This document shows, one piece after another, positions 1 to 8,015 of a stretch of DNA of 60,330 nt. How positions within the stretch are numbered: position 1 is the first letter of the stretch; each line of letters starts with the position of its first letter. Below the pieces are notes generated by a model. The model was given only the letters and a program-made list of their open reading frames with translations. It did not search any database and had not been told where the DNA came from. Origin of the DNA: Cellvibrio mixtus subsp. mixtus J3-8 (GTDB lineage Bacteria > Pseudomonadota > Gammaproteobacteria > Pseudomonadales > Cellvibrionaceae); assembly GCF_000766945.1 (NCBI RefSeq), contig NZ_KN266212.1, positions 80,454-140,783 on the forward strand, read 5' to 3'. The position numbers and the translations under genes are program-made.

Positions 1-118
1 TTAGATTACAAGTGTAATCCGGCTTGTGCAAGCTTTTTGTTACGAAAGGGGAATTGATTTACAATTTGCCTCCGGCTTGCCAAAAGCCACCGATCCATTT
101 CTGCAAGGCGCTCTTGTC

Positions 119-697
119 ATGTCCAAGAATTCCGAATCCGATTTGTTTTTCCAGCAAATGAAGGATGTAAAACCTATCAAAGTGGAAGAAAAAGTGGTCC
201 TGGCATCACCACAATTGGATAAAACCAACTCATTGACCCGCCGCAAGGCTGCTACTGCCGAGCTGGCAAAAGACAAAAATTTCCTGTCCGGCGAATACAT
301 TGAGCCGGTTGATCCATTGGCGGTGATTGAATTCAAGCGCGATGGTGTGCAAAACGGGGTTTATCGCAACCTGCGATTGGGTAAATACCAAATCGATGCG
401 CGCCTGGATTTGCACCATATGACTATCGATCAGGCGCGCAACGCGGTATTCCAGTTCATCAAAGATTGCATGAATCATGATATCCGCTGCGCGCTGATCA
501 CCCACGGTAAAGGTGAGGGGCGCAATTTACCGGCACAGCTCAAAAGTTGTATCGCGCACTGGTTGCCCCAATTCCCTGAAATCCTCGCATTTCATTCCGC
601 CCAAAAGCAGCATGGCTGGGTTGGTGCGACCTATGTATTGTTGCGCAAAAGCGATAAGAAAAAACTGGAAACCTGGGAGATACACAACAAGCGTTAG
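119..697 (+). CDS. smrA: Smr-domain DNA endonuclease, SmrA-like
   Basis: Small MutS-related (Smr) domain protein of 192 residues. Stand-alone Smr proteins such as E. coli SmrA (YdaL) are DNA-nicking endonucleases. The Smr domain fills the C-terminal half. It opens with LDLHHMTIDQAR, has the THGKGEG loop, and ends with HGWVGATYVLLRK in the place of the usual HGGxGAT element. The open frame extends upstream to a GTG at 26, but the ATG at 119 gives the normal family length and the usual acidic start (MSKNSESDLF). Its TAG stop overlaps the TAA of the convergent peptidase gene, leaving no space for a terminator between them. Family assignment is firm; the exact substrate is not known from sequence. 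Confidence 0.85.
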   Translation: MSKNSESDLFFQQMKDVKPIKVEEKVVLASPQLDKTNSLTRRKAATAELAKDKNFLSGEYIEPVDPLAVIEFKRDGVQNGVYRNLRLGKYQIDARLDLHHMTIDQARNAVFQFIKDCMNHDIRCALITHGKGEGRNLPAQLKSCIAHWLPQFPEILAFHSAQKQHGWVGATYVLLRKSDKKKLETWEIHNKR

Positions 698-1980
698 CCC
701 TTGTTGCGTTTGCGAATATCTTCCAATACCCATTCGAGCTGGTTGTCCTTGCCTTGTCTGAACAATTCCCAATCGGGCGCAAGCAAAATATCCGGTTGCA
801 CACCGGGCGTTGATGTCTCCTGAAATTTATACAAGCGCTTGGAATACATCACGTTCCAGCCAGAGTTTGGTAATTTGAAATTGCCGGCATCTTGATAGCC
901 TACCGGGTTCGCACCGGTTGGTTCGCCCACTAACGTTGCATTTAATAATTGACGATACTGCACTGCGTTGCTCATCGCTGCCGAAAAAGTTTTTCGGCTT
1001 GTTAGTACATAAAGCCCGTCGCGCCAATTCAGATTGTCGACCATGATTAATGCCCAGGCGAGTTGTAATCCCACAAAAAAATCTCCGCCGCCGTTGTTGC
1101 GCAAATCGATAATCACTTCTTTGGTATTTTTCGCGCGCAACAACGCAATCAAATCTTCCGAAAAATCCTGCATTGCCGCAAAGTCTGAATAATGGTGGAA
1201 ATCCAGGTAGGCTATTTGGTTGTCATTGCCAAGATATAAATCCAGGCCTTCAATGGAGATTTTGCTGTGTGTAAACTGCGTTAGCGCTGGCTTCATAAGA
1301 AAATCCATATCCTGATTATTAAATTGCCGACTGGAAAAGCTCTTCAGTTTGATACTGAATTCGTCTCCATTTGATAATTTAAAGGTGAAGCTGGCCTGTT
1401 GCAGGTTTGGGCTGATTTTTAAACCATGCAAAATTTCCGCTACGATGATTGTCTCTGTAAAACGCTGTTGCGCCGAGTAAATATTTTCAACGCCTTGAAG
1501 GATTGGTGAGGTTAATTCATGCAGCCGCTCGATGGTCGCCCCCTCAATCGCAACGAGTTTTGCCCCCAGCAACTGTTTGTGTTGCCGGACAATACCAATC
1601 ACGCGTAACTCCTTGTCAAACAAGCGTAGCTCCAGGGGGTAGCGATGGTATTCAGTTCCCTGGTAAGCAAATTGGGTATGGCCGTCGCCCACTCGTTGTA
1701 TCAAGCGCATTAGCTCGATAGCCAGGCTTGTTTCGGTGAGCGAGGTTAATTGTTGTTTTATCCGCGTTAATTCGCGCTTGAAAAATCCCGCGTTAATCGT
1801 GTGATACAAATTGATATGGCGGCGCGCCAGCGCTTGCTGCAAAAAATCAATGTCAGCACGCCATTGCTCAACTTGCTTGTTGCTCAGCAGTCGGGTTTTA
1901 TCGGGTTGTGTTATGGAAAAAGTAAAACCGGTTATTGAGCTACAAATAATAACCAGTAGCGTGATCGGGATAAGTTTCAT
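694..1980 (-). CDS. S41-family peptidase, exported
   Basis: Protein of 428 residues from the C-terminal-processing/tricorn-core peptidase family (S41). An N-terminal hydrophobic signal segment (about residues 4-22) suggests export. The N-terminal S41 helical domain carries VGDGHTQF. The catalytic core shows VIIDLRNNGGGDF near residue 290 and LTSRKTFSAAMSNA near 325-335, where the serine after TF is the expected nucleophile. GEPTGANPVGY and the late STPGVQPDI are also typical. No clear PDZ domain was recognised. An AGGAGC ribosome site precedes the ATG. The gene converges on smrA with overlapping stop codons. Substrate unknown; probably a periplasmic or envelope protease. Confidence 0.8.
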   Translation of the reverse strand: MKLIPITLLVIICSSITGFTFSITQPDKTRLLSNKQVEQWRADIDFLQQALARRHINLYHTINAGFFKRELTRIKQQLTSLTETSLAIELMRLIQRVGDGHTQFAYQGTEYHRYPLELRLFDKELRVIGIVRQHKQLLGAKLVAIEGATIERLHELTSPILQGVENIYSAQQRFTETIIVAEILHGLKISPNLQQASFTFKLSNGDEFSIKLKSFSSRQFNNQDMDFLMKPALTQFTHSKISIEGLDLYLGNDNQIAYLDFHHYSDFAAMQDFSEDLIALLRAKNTKEVIIDLRNNGGGDFFVGLQLAWALIMVDNLNWRDGLYVLTSRKTFSAAMSNAVQYRQLLNATLVGEPTGANPVGYQDAGNFKLPNSGWNVMYSKRLYKFQETSTPGVQPDILLAPDWELFRQGKDNQLEWVLEDIRKRNKG

Positions 1981-2042
1981 GGTGCGCTCCTGATAATTGG
2001 ATGCACCATTGTTGGAATTCTAGTGCGGGTTTTCGTCCCGAA

Positions 2043-3125
2043 TCATGATTCTGCACTTTGAAGCGCGTTTTGCTCTGCAATTTTCTTGCAGAATTGACTT
2101 GGCGTCATACCGGTTTGCTTTTTAAATGCGGAATTAAATGTGGATTTTGAGCCGAACCCAACCGCATAGGCCACATCCAGTAAGTTGCCAGATTGATTGG
2201 TTGCAAACTCAATAGCTGCTGCATCAACCCTGAGCTGATTGATATATTCGGAAAAATTTTTCTGTGAGCCCTGGTTAATAATCCAGGATAGGGTTTTTTC
2301 CTGGATGCCGGTCTCGGTCGAAAGATCGCGCAAGCTAAGCCTGGATTGCCGATAAAGCTGGCGATCCCGGATAATCTTGTCCACTTCCTGAAATAATGAA
2401 TGCGCTTCTGTATCGGTAGTGGTTTTTTCCGGTTGTGGGGTTTTGTTCAGGTATTCAAATTCACTGAATTGATTAAATAGCTGTGGTTGCCGTACCACCA
2501 TAATAATCAGGTAACTGATAAGCCCGGTATAAATACTGATATTGATGAAGTACCAGCGCTGTAGCCACTCCGGTGCAAGAAATGGCTGCAGGTTCAGCCG
2601 CACCAGATCCTGCAGCATCATAACCAACAGCATGGCGATAATGCCGGTCATCCAGTGGATTGAAATATCCGGCGCGTTGGAACTCGTTTGTTTTACCACT
2701 CTGTGGTAACGCTGGATCAAATTGATAGCAAACGATAAATAAATGATCTGGCTGATACTGCCCAACGCAATAACAATTTGCAGCCACTGGGTAAATGGCA
2801 GGGTCAGGAGTATGGGCGATAAATGCAGGGCCAATTGGCGAACACTCGGTGCCTTGTTATAAACCAATTGATTGCAAAACCAATAGAACACCGGGCCAAA
2901 ACCCAGCAATAGTGCCGGCGTAACCATGTGCAAATTGCGTGAAATACCCGTTTCTTCCAGCAAATTGAAAGTCATCAATAGCGCTACCAGTGATAACAGG
3001 ATTCGCACACTGCTGATGCGCTCGTTACCACTGACAAGCAGCAATCCAAGCAGGCACACAGCAAGATAAACGATATGGACCAGGTTGACTGGCAGTAACG
3101 TAACCGGGGAAATCAGGGTATCCAT
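2043..3125 (-). CDS. AraC-family regulator with a membrane-spanning N-terminal half
   Basis: About 360 residues. The first 220 form some seven hydrophobic helices, followed by a linker rich in charged residues and a C-terminal AraC-type double helix-turn-helix (LSLRDLSTETGIQEKTLSW and LLDVAYAVGFGSKSTFNSAFKKQTGMTPSQF). Such proteins are thought to sense something in the membrane and bind DNA from there. An in-frame ATG at 3185 would add 20 residues. I prefer 3125 because the added stretch (RNNLRNNL) is made by a 12-bp tandem duplication and the membrane part begins directly after residue 1. The gene is divergent from the yjfI-pspA island, and the shared 220-bp region is full of inverted repeats, so it may regulate itself, the island, or both. 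Confidence 0.8.
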   Translation of the reverse strand: MDTLISPVTLLPVNLVHIVYLAVCLLGLLLVSGNERISSVRILLSLVALLMTFNLLEETGISRNLHMVTPALLLGFGPVFYWFCNQLVYNKAPSVRQLALHLSPILLTLPFTQWLQIVIALGSISQIIYLSFAINLIQRYHRVVKQTSSNAPDISIHWMTGIIAMLLVMMLQDLVRLNLQPFLAPEWLQRWYFINISIYTGLISYLIIMVVRQPQLFNQFSEFEYLNKTPQPEKTTTDTEAHSLFQEVDKIIRDRQLYRQSRLSLRDLSTETGIQEKTLSWIINQGSQKNFSEYINQLRVDAAAIEFATNQSGNLLDVAYAVGFGSKSTFNSAFKKQTGMTPSQFCKKIAEQNALQSAES

Positions 3126-3129
3126 CAAC

Positions 3130-3153
3130 AGGTTGTTCCTTAGGTTGTTCCTT
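3130..3153. repeat. Two tandem copies of a 12-bp unit at the AraC gene start
   Basis: AGGTTGTTCCTT occurs twice in a row. On the coding (minus) strand each unit reads AAGGAACAACCT, so the duplication doubles a Shine-Dalgarno-like AAGGA just before the ATG at 3125. It adds RNNL to the protein if the 3185 start is used. Confidence 0.75.
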
Positions 3154-3262
3154 GTTGTTTGCTTGTTTGCAGGGCGAGGAATCATAAATCATCTTTCCCC
3201 GGTTTTCTGAATATAGTGTGTCGCTTAGATTATTTTCTGATTGATATTGCCAAAGAGCCCAT

Positions 3263-3296
3263 CTTTTGATTATCAAAAGGTGGGTTTCATCTTTTG
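3263..3296. promoter_or_regulatory. Operator-like inverted and direct repeats between the AraC gene and yjfI
   Basis: CTTTTGAT-T-ATCAAAAG at 3263-3279 is a perfect inverted repeat around one base. The 9-mer CATCTTTTG occurs at 3260-3268 and again at 3288-3296, a 28-bp offset. The region lies in the divergent intergenic space and is a natural candidate for binding of the adjacent AraC-type regulator. The regulator assignment is inference. Confidence 0.4.
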
Positions 3297-3356
3297 GCGC
3301 TTTGATAAGTGGCTGTTTAGCGGACTTTTTTTTCCGGTTACCCGTATTGCCTTCTG

Positions 3357-3398
3357 TTACATGTAATATTTGATTTATTACATGTAATGTTTTAATGT
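3357..3398 (+). promoter_or_regulatory. Paired TTACATGTAA palindromes overlapping a possible yjfI promoter
   Basis: The 10-bp palindrome TTACATGTAA occurs at 3357-3366 and 3378-3387, exactly 21 bp apart, so both sites face the same side of the helix. A possible promoter, TTGATT (3370-3375), 17-bp spacer, TAATGT (3393-3398), would place the second palindrome inside the spacer, the usual position for a repressor site. Transcription would then begin within a few bases of the yjfI ATG at 3406. The palindromes are certain; the promoter elements are weak, and TAATAT at 3364-3369 is another possible -10. Confidence 0.45.
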
Positions 3399-3405
3399 TC
3401 CTTTC

Positions 3406-4035
3406 ATGCAGAAAAAATCATCAGCTCATTACCAGCGCGAATACCGCAACCGGCTGCGGGAACAAGGGTTCGTGAAAAAAGAGGTGTGGATTCTCCCGGA
3501 GAATGCGCGCCGCCTTTCTCTTTATGAGATGGAGTTGCGGGTGTCTGCCAAACAGGTTGTTTCCCGTGGGTTTATGCCAGTGAAAGGAGAAAGTCGAATG
3601 ACCGATGTTGTTAACCGTTGGACCACCCCAAGCCTCTACGATGCACTGGGCAAATCGGAATTGTTTGCCGGTGAGCGGGCGGAGATCGAATTAATTGATG
3701 GTGTGGCGCCGGCGCTACATATCACTATGTATGAATATGGCGATTTGCCGTTGTTCGTCACCGTATCGGGCGAGCAAATAGTGGTTGAAGCAACCTTGTG
3801 GTCATTGTCAGAAGTGACTGACCCGGCCTTGTTTAATGAAACGGTATTGCGCACCCATAAATATTTTCCATTGTCGACGATTAGCCTGGACAAAATCGAT
3901 GGCGATGATTGTTACCACATGTTCGGTGCGCTGAGTTCTGCGTCCAGTTTGCAAGATATTGTATTTGAAATTGAAATTCTGGCTTCTAACGTCATCCAGG
4001 CAACCGAGGCTTATGCGGATTTTCTCTTGAAATAA
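3406..4035 (+). CDS. yjfI: YjfI family (DUF2170) protein with an extra N-terminal domain
   Basis: 209 residues. Residues 65-209 (from MTDVVNRW) match the DUF2170/YjfI family, which in E. coli lies beside the PspA homologue yjfJ. Residues 1-64 form a short basic domain (HYQREYRNRLREQGFVKKEV) that resembles the DNA-binding N-terminus of MazE-like/DUF3018 antitoxins, a ribbon-helix-helix type; this resemblance is my reading and needs a profile search. No Shine-Dalgarno precedes the ATG at 3406. A clear one (AAAGGAG) lies eight bases before an internal in-frame ATG at 3598, which would give a 145-residue DUF2170-only product. The gene heads the PspA-flotillin-AAA island. Confidence 0.8.
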   Translation: MQKKSSAHYQREYRNRLREQGFVKKEVWILPENARRLSLYEMELRVSAKQVVSRGFMPVKGESRMTDVVNRWTTPSLYDALGKSELFAGERAEIELIDGVAPALHITMYEYGDLPLFVTVSGEQIVVEATLWSLSEVTDPALFNETVLRTHKYFPLSTISLDKIDGDDCYHMFGALSSASSLQDIVFEIEILASNVIQATEAYADFLLK

Positions 4036-4086
4036 AAAACTCTTGAAATAAAAAATTCCTGAAATAAAAAGCTATTGAAATAATGG
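4027..4086 (+). repeat. 16-bp tandem repeat, nearly four copies, at the yjfI stop codon
   Basis: Copies begin at 4027, 4043, 4059 and 4075. Each reads TTGAAATAAAAA or a one-base variant, followed by four variable bases; the last copy is cut to TTGAAATAATGG. The first copy holds the last codons and TAA stop of yjfI, so the repeat has duplicated the gene's end. The 16-bp unit is not a multiple of three, so it shifts frame with every copy and does not extend the protein. Confidence 0.8.
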
Positions 4087-4132
4087 ATTTTAATTAACAA
4101 GTTCCTAGCGGATATTATCGAGGTAAATACGT

Positions 4133-4831
4133 ATGAATATCTGGTCGAAAATGATTACTGCCTTGCGCGGTGGCGTGAATGAAGCAGGTGAGGCGATAGT
4201 AGATAGTCAGGCGTTGCGTATTCTGGATCAGGAAGTTCGCGATGCGGGTGAAGAATTAAAACGCTCCAAAGACAGCCTTGCGGAAATTATGGCGCGTCAA
4301 AAGCTGGCCGAAGAAAAATGCAAACAATTGCAAAAGAATATCGACGAGCATGAAGGCTACGCGGCAAAGGCATTGGAAAAAGGTGATGAAAAACTCGCGC
4401 TGGAAGTCGCAGAGCGCATTGCAGAATTTGAAAATAGCCTTACTTCGGAAAAAGAAGCTGCGGAAGGTTTTGCGCAAAGCGTCGCAAAATTGCGCGCGGC
4501 GATTGACCAGGCAGAAAAAAATATCAAGCGTCTGAAGCAGCAAGTGGATACGGTAAAGGCCACTGAAAATGTGCAGCGCGCACAAGCTGCCGTTGCTGAG
4601 CGCCACAGTGGCTCGGATTCAAAAATGCGCACGGCAATGGAATCGCTGGAGCGCATCAAGGAGCGCCAGGCGTTAAAAGATGCGCAATTTAAAGCTGCCG
4701 ATGAAATGGCAAAAACCAGTGGCGATGATTCACTCAAGGCAAAGTTGGAAGCTGCTGGAATAACGACCAGTGGAAAATCAGCGGAAGATGTGTTGGCGCG
4801 AATCAAAAATAAATCCACAAACCAAAATTAA
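4133..4831 (+). CDS. yjfJ: PspA/IM30 family membrane-associated protein (YjfJ-like)
   Basis: 232 residues, almost wholly alpha-helical coiled coil rich in Glu, Lys and Ala, as in PspA, Vipp1/IM30 and E. coli YjfJ. The N-terminus MNIWSKMITALRGGVNEAGE is the amphipathic membrane-binding helix typical of the family, and the long hairpin follows. Members form ESCRT-III-like polymers that bind and stabilise the cytoplasmic membrane. Start chosen from GAGGT eight bases before the ATG. It follows yjfI and precedes yqiJ/yqiK on the same strand, so a shared transcript is likely. No PspF, PspB or PspC is visible, so control differs from the classical phage-shock system. Confidence 0.9.
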   Translation: MNIWSKMITALRGGVNEAGEAIVDSQALRILDQEVRDAGEELKRSKDSLAEIMARQKLAEEKCKQLQKNIDEHEGYAAKALEKGDEKLALEVAERIAEFENSLTSEKEAAEGFAQSVAKLRAAIDQAEKNIKRLKQQVDTVKATENVQRAQAAVAERHSGSDSKMRTAMESLERIKERQALKDAQFKAADEMAKTSGDDSLKAKLEAAGITTSGKSAEDVLARIKNKSTNQN

Positions 4832-4870
4832 TCGCGTGCAGTAAAAATTTAATATTAAGGACGATGAAGA

Positions 4871-4975
4871 ATGGAATCACGAGAAGCGAGCTTGCCAGTA
4901 GTTTTATGCCATGGCAAATCTATTCGGAATGTGTTTAAAAACCATCTGTATAGTTTTCTGGAATATTCAGTATGA
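4871..4975 (+). CDS. Possible 34-residue leader ORF coupled to yqiJ
   Basis: Small open frame in the 140-bp space between pspA/yjfJ and yqiJ. It starts at an ATG ten bases after AAGG and encodes MESREASLPVVL..., 34 residues ending in LEYSV. Its TGA overlaps the yqiJ ATG as ATGA, the classic arrangement for translational coupling. No relatives recognised. It may be a real micro-protein, a translated leader, or chance. Confidence 0.35.
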   Translation: MESREASLPVVLCHGKSIRNVFKNHLYSFLEYSV

Positions 4976-5634
4976 ATGATTTTTTACTCACCATTGTCAG
5001 TTTTCCTACGGTGATCTTCACCTTTGTATTGGGTGTGGCCACGCTCTATTGGGTGTGCGCAGCTATCGGTTTATTCGACATCGAAATATTGGATGTAGAT
5101 TTACCGGATGGGCACCTGCATGCCCATGCCGAACACAGCTTTGCCGAAACCTTTGCCGGCATTCTGTTGCGCTTGGGGCTCAACGGGGTTCCGGTCACAA
5201 TCATTATTACCCTCATCGCATTGATCGGTTGGTTTATCAGTTACTACCTTAGTTATTTCGAATCGTGGTTGTTCGGTTATGGCTGGCTCAGGTTTGTTAT
5301 CGGTATTCCGGTGTTCATATTTTCGTTGTATGTAGCTGTGCTTATCACTGCGCAATTAATAAAACCATTGCGTAGGCTTTTTGCAAAAGCCGATCAATAT
5401 GTAGAAAAGAAAATTCTTGGTCAAACAGCAATAGTGCGTTCATCAAAAGTCGATGCGCATTCCGGTGAGGCTAGTTTTGATGATGGCGGTGCAGGTTTAA
5501 TTGTAAAGGTTCGCGCAATTGGCGAGCAGCAATTTGTACGTGGTGAGCGTGTGGTGTTGTTGGAGTATCGCGCGGGGCAGCATGTGTATAACGTAATTTC
5601 TGAAGCGGAATTTCTGGGTAAGCCCAGCGAATAA
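4972..5634 (+). CDS. yqiJ: YqiJ family inner-membrane protein with OB-fold domain
   Basis: 220 residues. Residues 1-130 hold three or four membrane segments (LLTIVSFPTVIFTFVLG near the start, then segments near 65-90 and 100-120) with the family's histidine-rich loop HLHAHAEHSF. Residues 140-220 form a soluble NfeD-like OB-fold (GQTAIVRSSKV ... GERVVLLEYRAGQHVYNV). YqiJ/NfeD proteins are encoded beside flotillins and act with them at the membrane, which fits the next gene. The ATG overlaps the stop of a possible upstream micro-ORF. Confidence 0.88.
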   Translation: MNDFLLTIVSFPTVIFTFVLGVATLYWVCAAIGLFDIEILDVDLPDGHLHAHAEHSFAETFAGILLRLGLNGVPVTIIITLIALIGWFISYYLSYFESWLFGYGWLRFVIGIPVFIFSLYVAVLITAQLIKPLRRLFAKADQYVEKKILGQTAIVRSSKVDAHSGEASFDDGGAGLIVKVRAIGEQQFVRGERVVLLEYRAGQHVYNVISEAEFLGKPSE

Positions 5635-5670
5635 TTGTTAACTATTAAAGGGTAAAAAGGAGTACTAAAA

Positions 5671-7662
5671 ATGTTTGATCCTGCTATGTTCGCACCAGTC
5701 GCAACCGGCGTGTTTTTTGTATTTTTAGCTTTGATGGGCTTGGCGGGTATTTTCAAAGCATTTTATAACAAGGTAGCGCAGGGAACTGCCTTGATCGTGA
5801 ATGATACGACATCTACACCTAAAGTACATTTTACCGGTGCCCTGGTGTGGCCCATCATCCACAAAAAAGAATTGATGAATATTTCGCTGATTACGCTGGA
5901 AGTGGACCGCCGTGGTCGCGATGGATTGATCTGTAAAGACAATTTGCGCGCAGATATTACTGTTGCATTCTATTTGCGTGTAAACGAAACACCGCAAGAC
6001 GTATTGCGTGTGGCCAAGGCCATTGGCGCGGAGCGCGCCTCCGATCGCGAAGCCGTGGAGTTGTTATTTGCGGCGAAATTCTCTGAAGCCTTGAAGACTG
6101 TTGGTAAACAAATTGAATTTATCCAATTGTTTGAAAACCGTTTGGAGTTCCGTGAAAAAATCATCCAGGTAATTGGTGATGACTTGAATGGTTATGTATT
6201 GGAAGATGTAGCAATCGATTACATTGAACAAACTCCAAAGGCATCGCTTGATCCGAATAATATCCTGGATGCAGAAGGGATCAAAAAAATTACCGAGTTA
6301 ACTGCTGCGCAAAATGTACGTACCAATATCCTTGAGCGCGATGAAGAATTGGCAATCAAGAAAAAGAATGTAGAAACCACAGAAGCCATGCTCGCCCTTG
6401 AGCGCCAGCAGGCGGATGCTGAAGCGCGCCAGAAACGCGAGATTGCCTCCATTCAAGCGCGCGAAGAAGCGGAAACCAAAAAAGTCCAGGAAGAAGAACG
6501 TCGCAAGTATGAGCAAACGGCGATTCAGGTTGCACAGGATCTGTCGGTACAAACTGAAAACCAGAAACGTGAAATTGAAGTGGCTGAGCAAAATCGTTTG
6601 CGTGCAGTAGCGATTGAACAGGAAAAAGTCACCCGGGCCCGTGATCTGGAAGTAGTTGCGCGTAAACGTGAAGTGGAATTGCAAACCATTGAAGCAGAAA
6701 AAGCGATTGAATTGCAGAAGAAAGAAATCGCTAACGTTATTCGCGAACGTGTAGTAGTGGATAAAACGGTTGCAATTGAAGAAGAACGTATTAAGGAAGT
6801 GCGCGAAGTTTCTGATGCGGACCGTAAGAAACAAGTACAAGTGCTGGCTGCAGAAGCAGCAGCGGAAGAAGAAAAAGTGAAGCAGGTGAAAGCAGCGGAA
6901 GCAGAAGAACTTTCCGCAAAGCACAAAGCCAGCGAAATTATGACAATGGCACAGGCCAAATTGGAAGCCTCTGCAAAAGAAGCGGAGGCGATGAAAAAAC
7001 TGGCCGAGGGGATTCAAGCCGAGCGTGCAGCTCCCGGCTTGGCCGATGCGAAAGTGCAGGAAGCCAAAGCAACGGCGTTGGAAAAAGAAGGTGTGGCTGA
7101 GGCCAGCGTTATTCGTGCGAAAGGCACTGCAAATGCAGAAGCCGGCAAAGCAGAAGCTGAAGTGATTAGTGCGAAAGGCCATGCAGAAGCCGATGTTATT
7201 GCTACCAAAGGCACTTCTGAGGCCACAGCGAAAAAAGAAGTGGGCCTGGCGGGCGCTGAAGTTACACGCGAACAATTTAAAGCAGAGGCGGACGGCTTGA
7301 CTGAGAAGTTCGAGGCGATGAATGCGATGAGCGAAAGCGCGCGTTCACATGAGGAGTTCCGTATGGGATTGGAAACTTCGCTGAAGGAAACCTTGGCAAG
7401 CATTGCAGCGGGCAAAGAAATTGCGAAAGAAAATGCAGAGATTCTTGCGATCGCGTTGCAGAAAGCGCATATCGATATTGTCGGAGGTGAGGCACAATTT
7501 TTTGATAATTTCGCCAAGTCCTTATCGATTGGTAAAGCGATTGACGGACTGGCTGGAAAGAGTGGTGTGATTCAGGCGGTGCTGGACCGTTTCGTTAATA
7601 AGGGTGCTGTTGCGGCTCCGGTAGCGAAAGAAAAGGCGGAAGACGTTGAGGTGGTGGGTTGA
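5671..7662 (+). CDS. yqiK: Flotillin-like SPFH protein (YqiK)
   Basis: 663 residues. One N-terminal membrane segment (about 6-28, TGVFFVFLALMGLAGIF), an SPFH/band-7 domain (about 30-225, with LEVDRRGRDGLICKDN and the FREKIIQVIGDDLNGY helix), then a very long coiled coil (about 220-590) rich in Glu, Ala and Lys, and a C-terminal tail with DIVGGEAQFFDNFAKSL typical of the YqiK branch. Flotillins scaffold membrane microdomains. AAGGAG precedes the ATG. The gene lies 36 bp after yqiJ, the same pairing as E. coli yqiJK. The Ala-Lys-Gly-rich stretch at about 455-530 contains repeated KGTANAEA/KGHAEAD-like units. Confidence 0.92.
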   Translation: MFDPAMFAPVATGVFFVFLALMGLAGIFKAFYNKVAQGTALIVNDTTSTPKVHFTGALVWPIIHKKELMNISLITLEVDRRGRDGLICKDNLRADITVAFYLRVNETPQDVLRVAKAIGAERASDREAVELLFAAKFSEALKTVGKQIEFIQLFENRLEFREKIIQVIGDDLNGYVLEDVAIDYIEQTPKASLDPNNILDAEGIKKITELTAAQNVRTNILERDEELAIKKKNVETTEAMLALERQQADAEARQKREIASIQAREEAETKKVQEEERRKYEQTAIQVAQDLSVQTENQKREIEVAEQNRLRAVAIEQEKVTRARDLEVVARKREVELQTIEAEKAIELQKKEIANVIRERVVVDKTVAIEEERIKEVREVSDADRKKQVQVLAAEAAAEEEKVKQVKAAEAEELSAKHKASEIMTMAQAKLEASAKEAEAMKKLAEGIQAERAAPGLADAKVQEAKATALEKEGVAEASVIRAKGTANAEAGKAEAEVISAKGHAEADVIATKGTSEATAKKEVGLAGAEVTREQFKAEADGLTEKFEAMNAMSESARSHEEFRMGLETSLKETLASIAAGKEIAKENAEILAIALQKAHIDIVGGEAQFFDNFAKSLSIGKAIDGLAGKSGVIQAVLDRFVNKGAVAAPVAKEKAEDVEVVG

Positions 7663-8015
7663 TTTTTTTCATTGTTGAAAAGATCGAATAAGGTTTTGTT
7701 GCTCGTAAGCATGTTTAACGTTGAGGTTTGGTTTCAATACTGTCAATTTGCAATTACAGGGATGTGCTTGCCTTATCTCTTTAGGGGCAACGCAATAATG
7801 AATGCAGTGATGCAATTGATCGTGCTCCATGAAGGCGCTGTGTAATGGTGAGTAGCAAGCAAAATATATTTTGCGCTAGTGAAATACCTGTATTCTTTCA
7901 GGCAAGCCTTATGTAGCGAATATTGATAAATATTTGAAACCAGATTTCCAGCGATAAACAGTTTGCAGTAAGAAACTTTATTTACGTTGACTGCTTAGTT
8001 TAAAAGGAATCCATC
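7663..8015. other. 353-bp intergenic region inside the island
   Basis: Separates yqiK from the AAA+ gene on the same strand. It holds a perfect 16-bp palindrome (GCAAAATATATTTTGC, 7859-7874). An open frame of 44 codons starts at 7710 but lacks a convincing ribosome site. The AAA+ ATG is preceded by AAAAGGAA. No clear terminator or sigma-70 promoter was found, but the length suggests that the downstream genes may have their own promoter. Confidence 0.4.
7859..7874. promoter_or_regulatory. 16-bp perfect palindrome upstream of the AAA+ gene
   Basis: GCAAAATATATTTTGC is fully self-complementary and lies 142 bp before the AAA+ start codon. It could be a dimeric regulator's site; it lacks the GC-rich stem and T-run of a terminator. 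Confidence 0.35.

Noticed and set aside
1-118. GTG-initiated extension of the smrA frame from base 26
   Set aside because: The ATG at 119 gives the usual family length; the extension has no recognisable Smr-family sequence.
7710-7844. 44-codon open frame in the gap between yqiK and the AAA+ gene
   Set aside because: No convincing ribosome site and no coherent composition; it ends without coupling to the next gene.
7889-7904. CCTGTATTCTTTCAGG, superficially LexA-like
   Set aside because: Spacing between the CTG and CAG halves is two bases short and the right half lacks ACAG.
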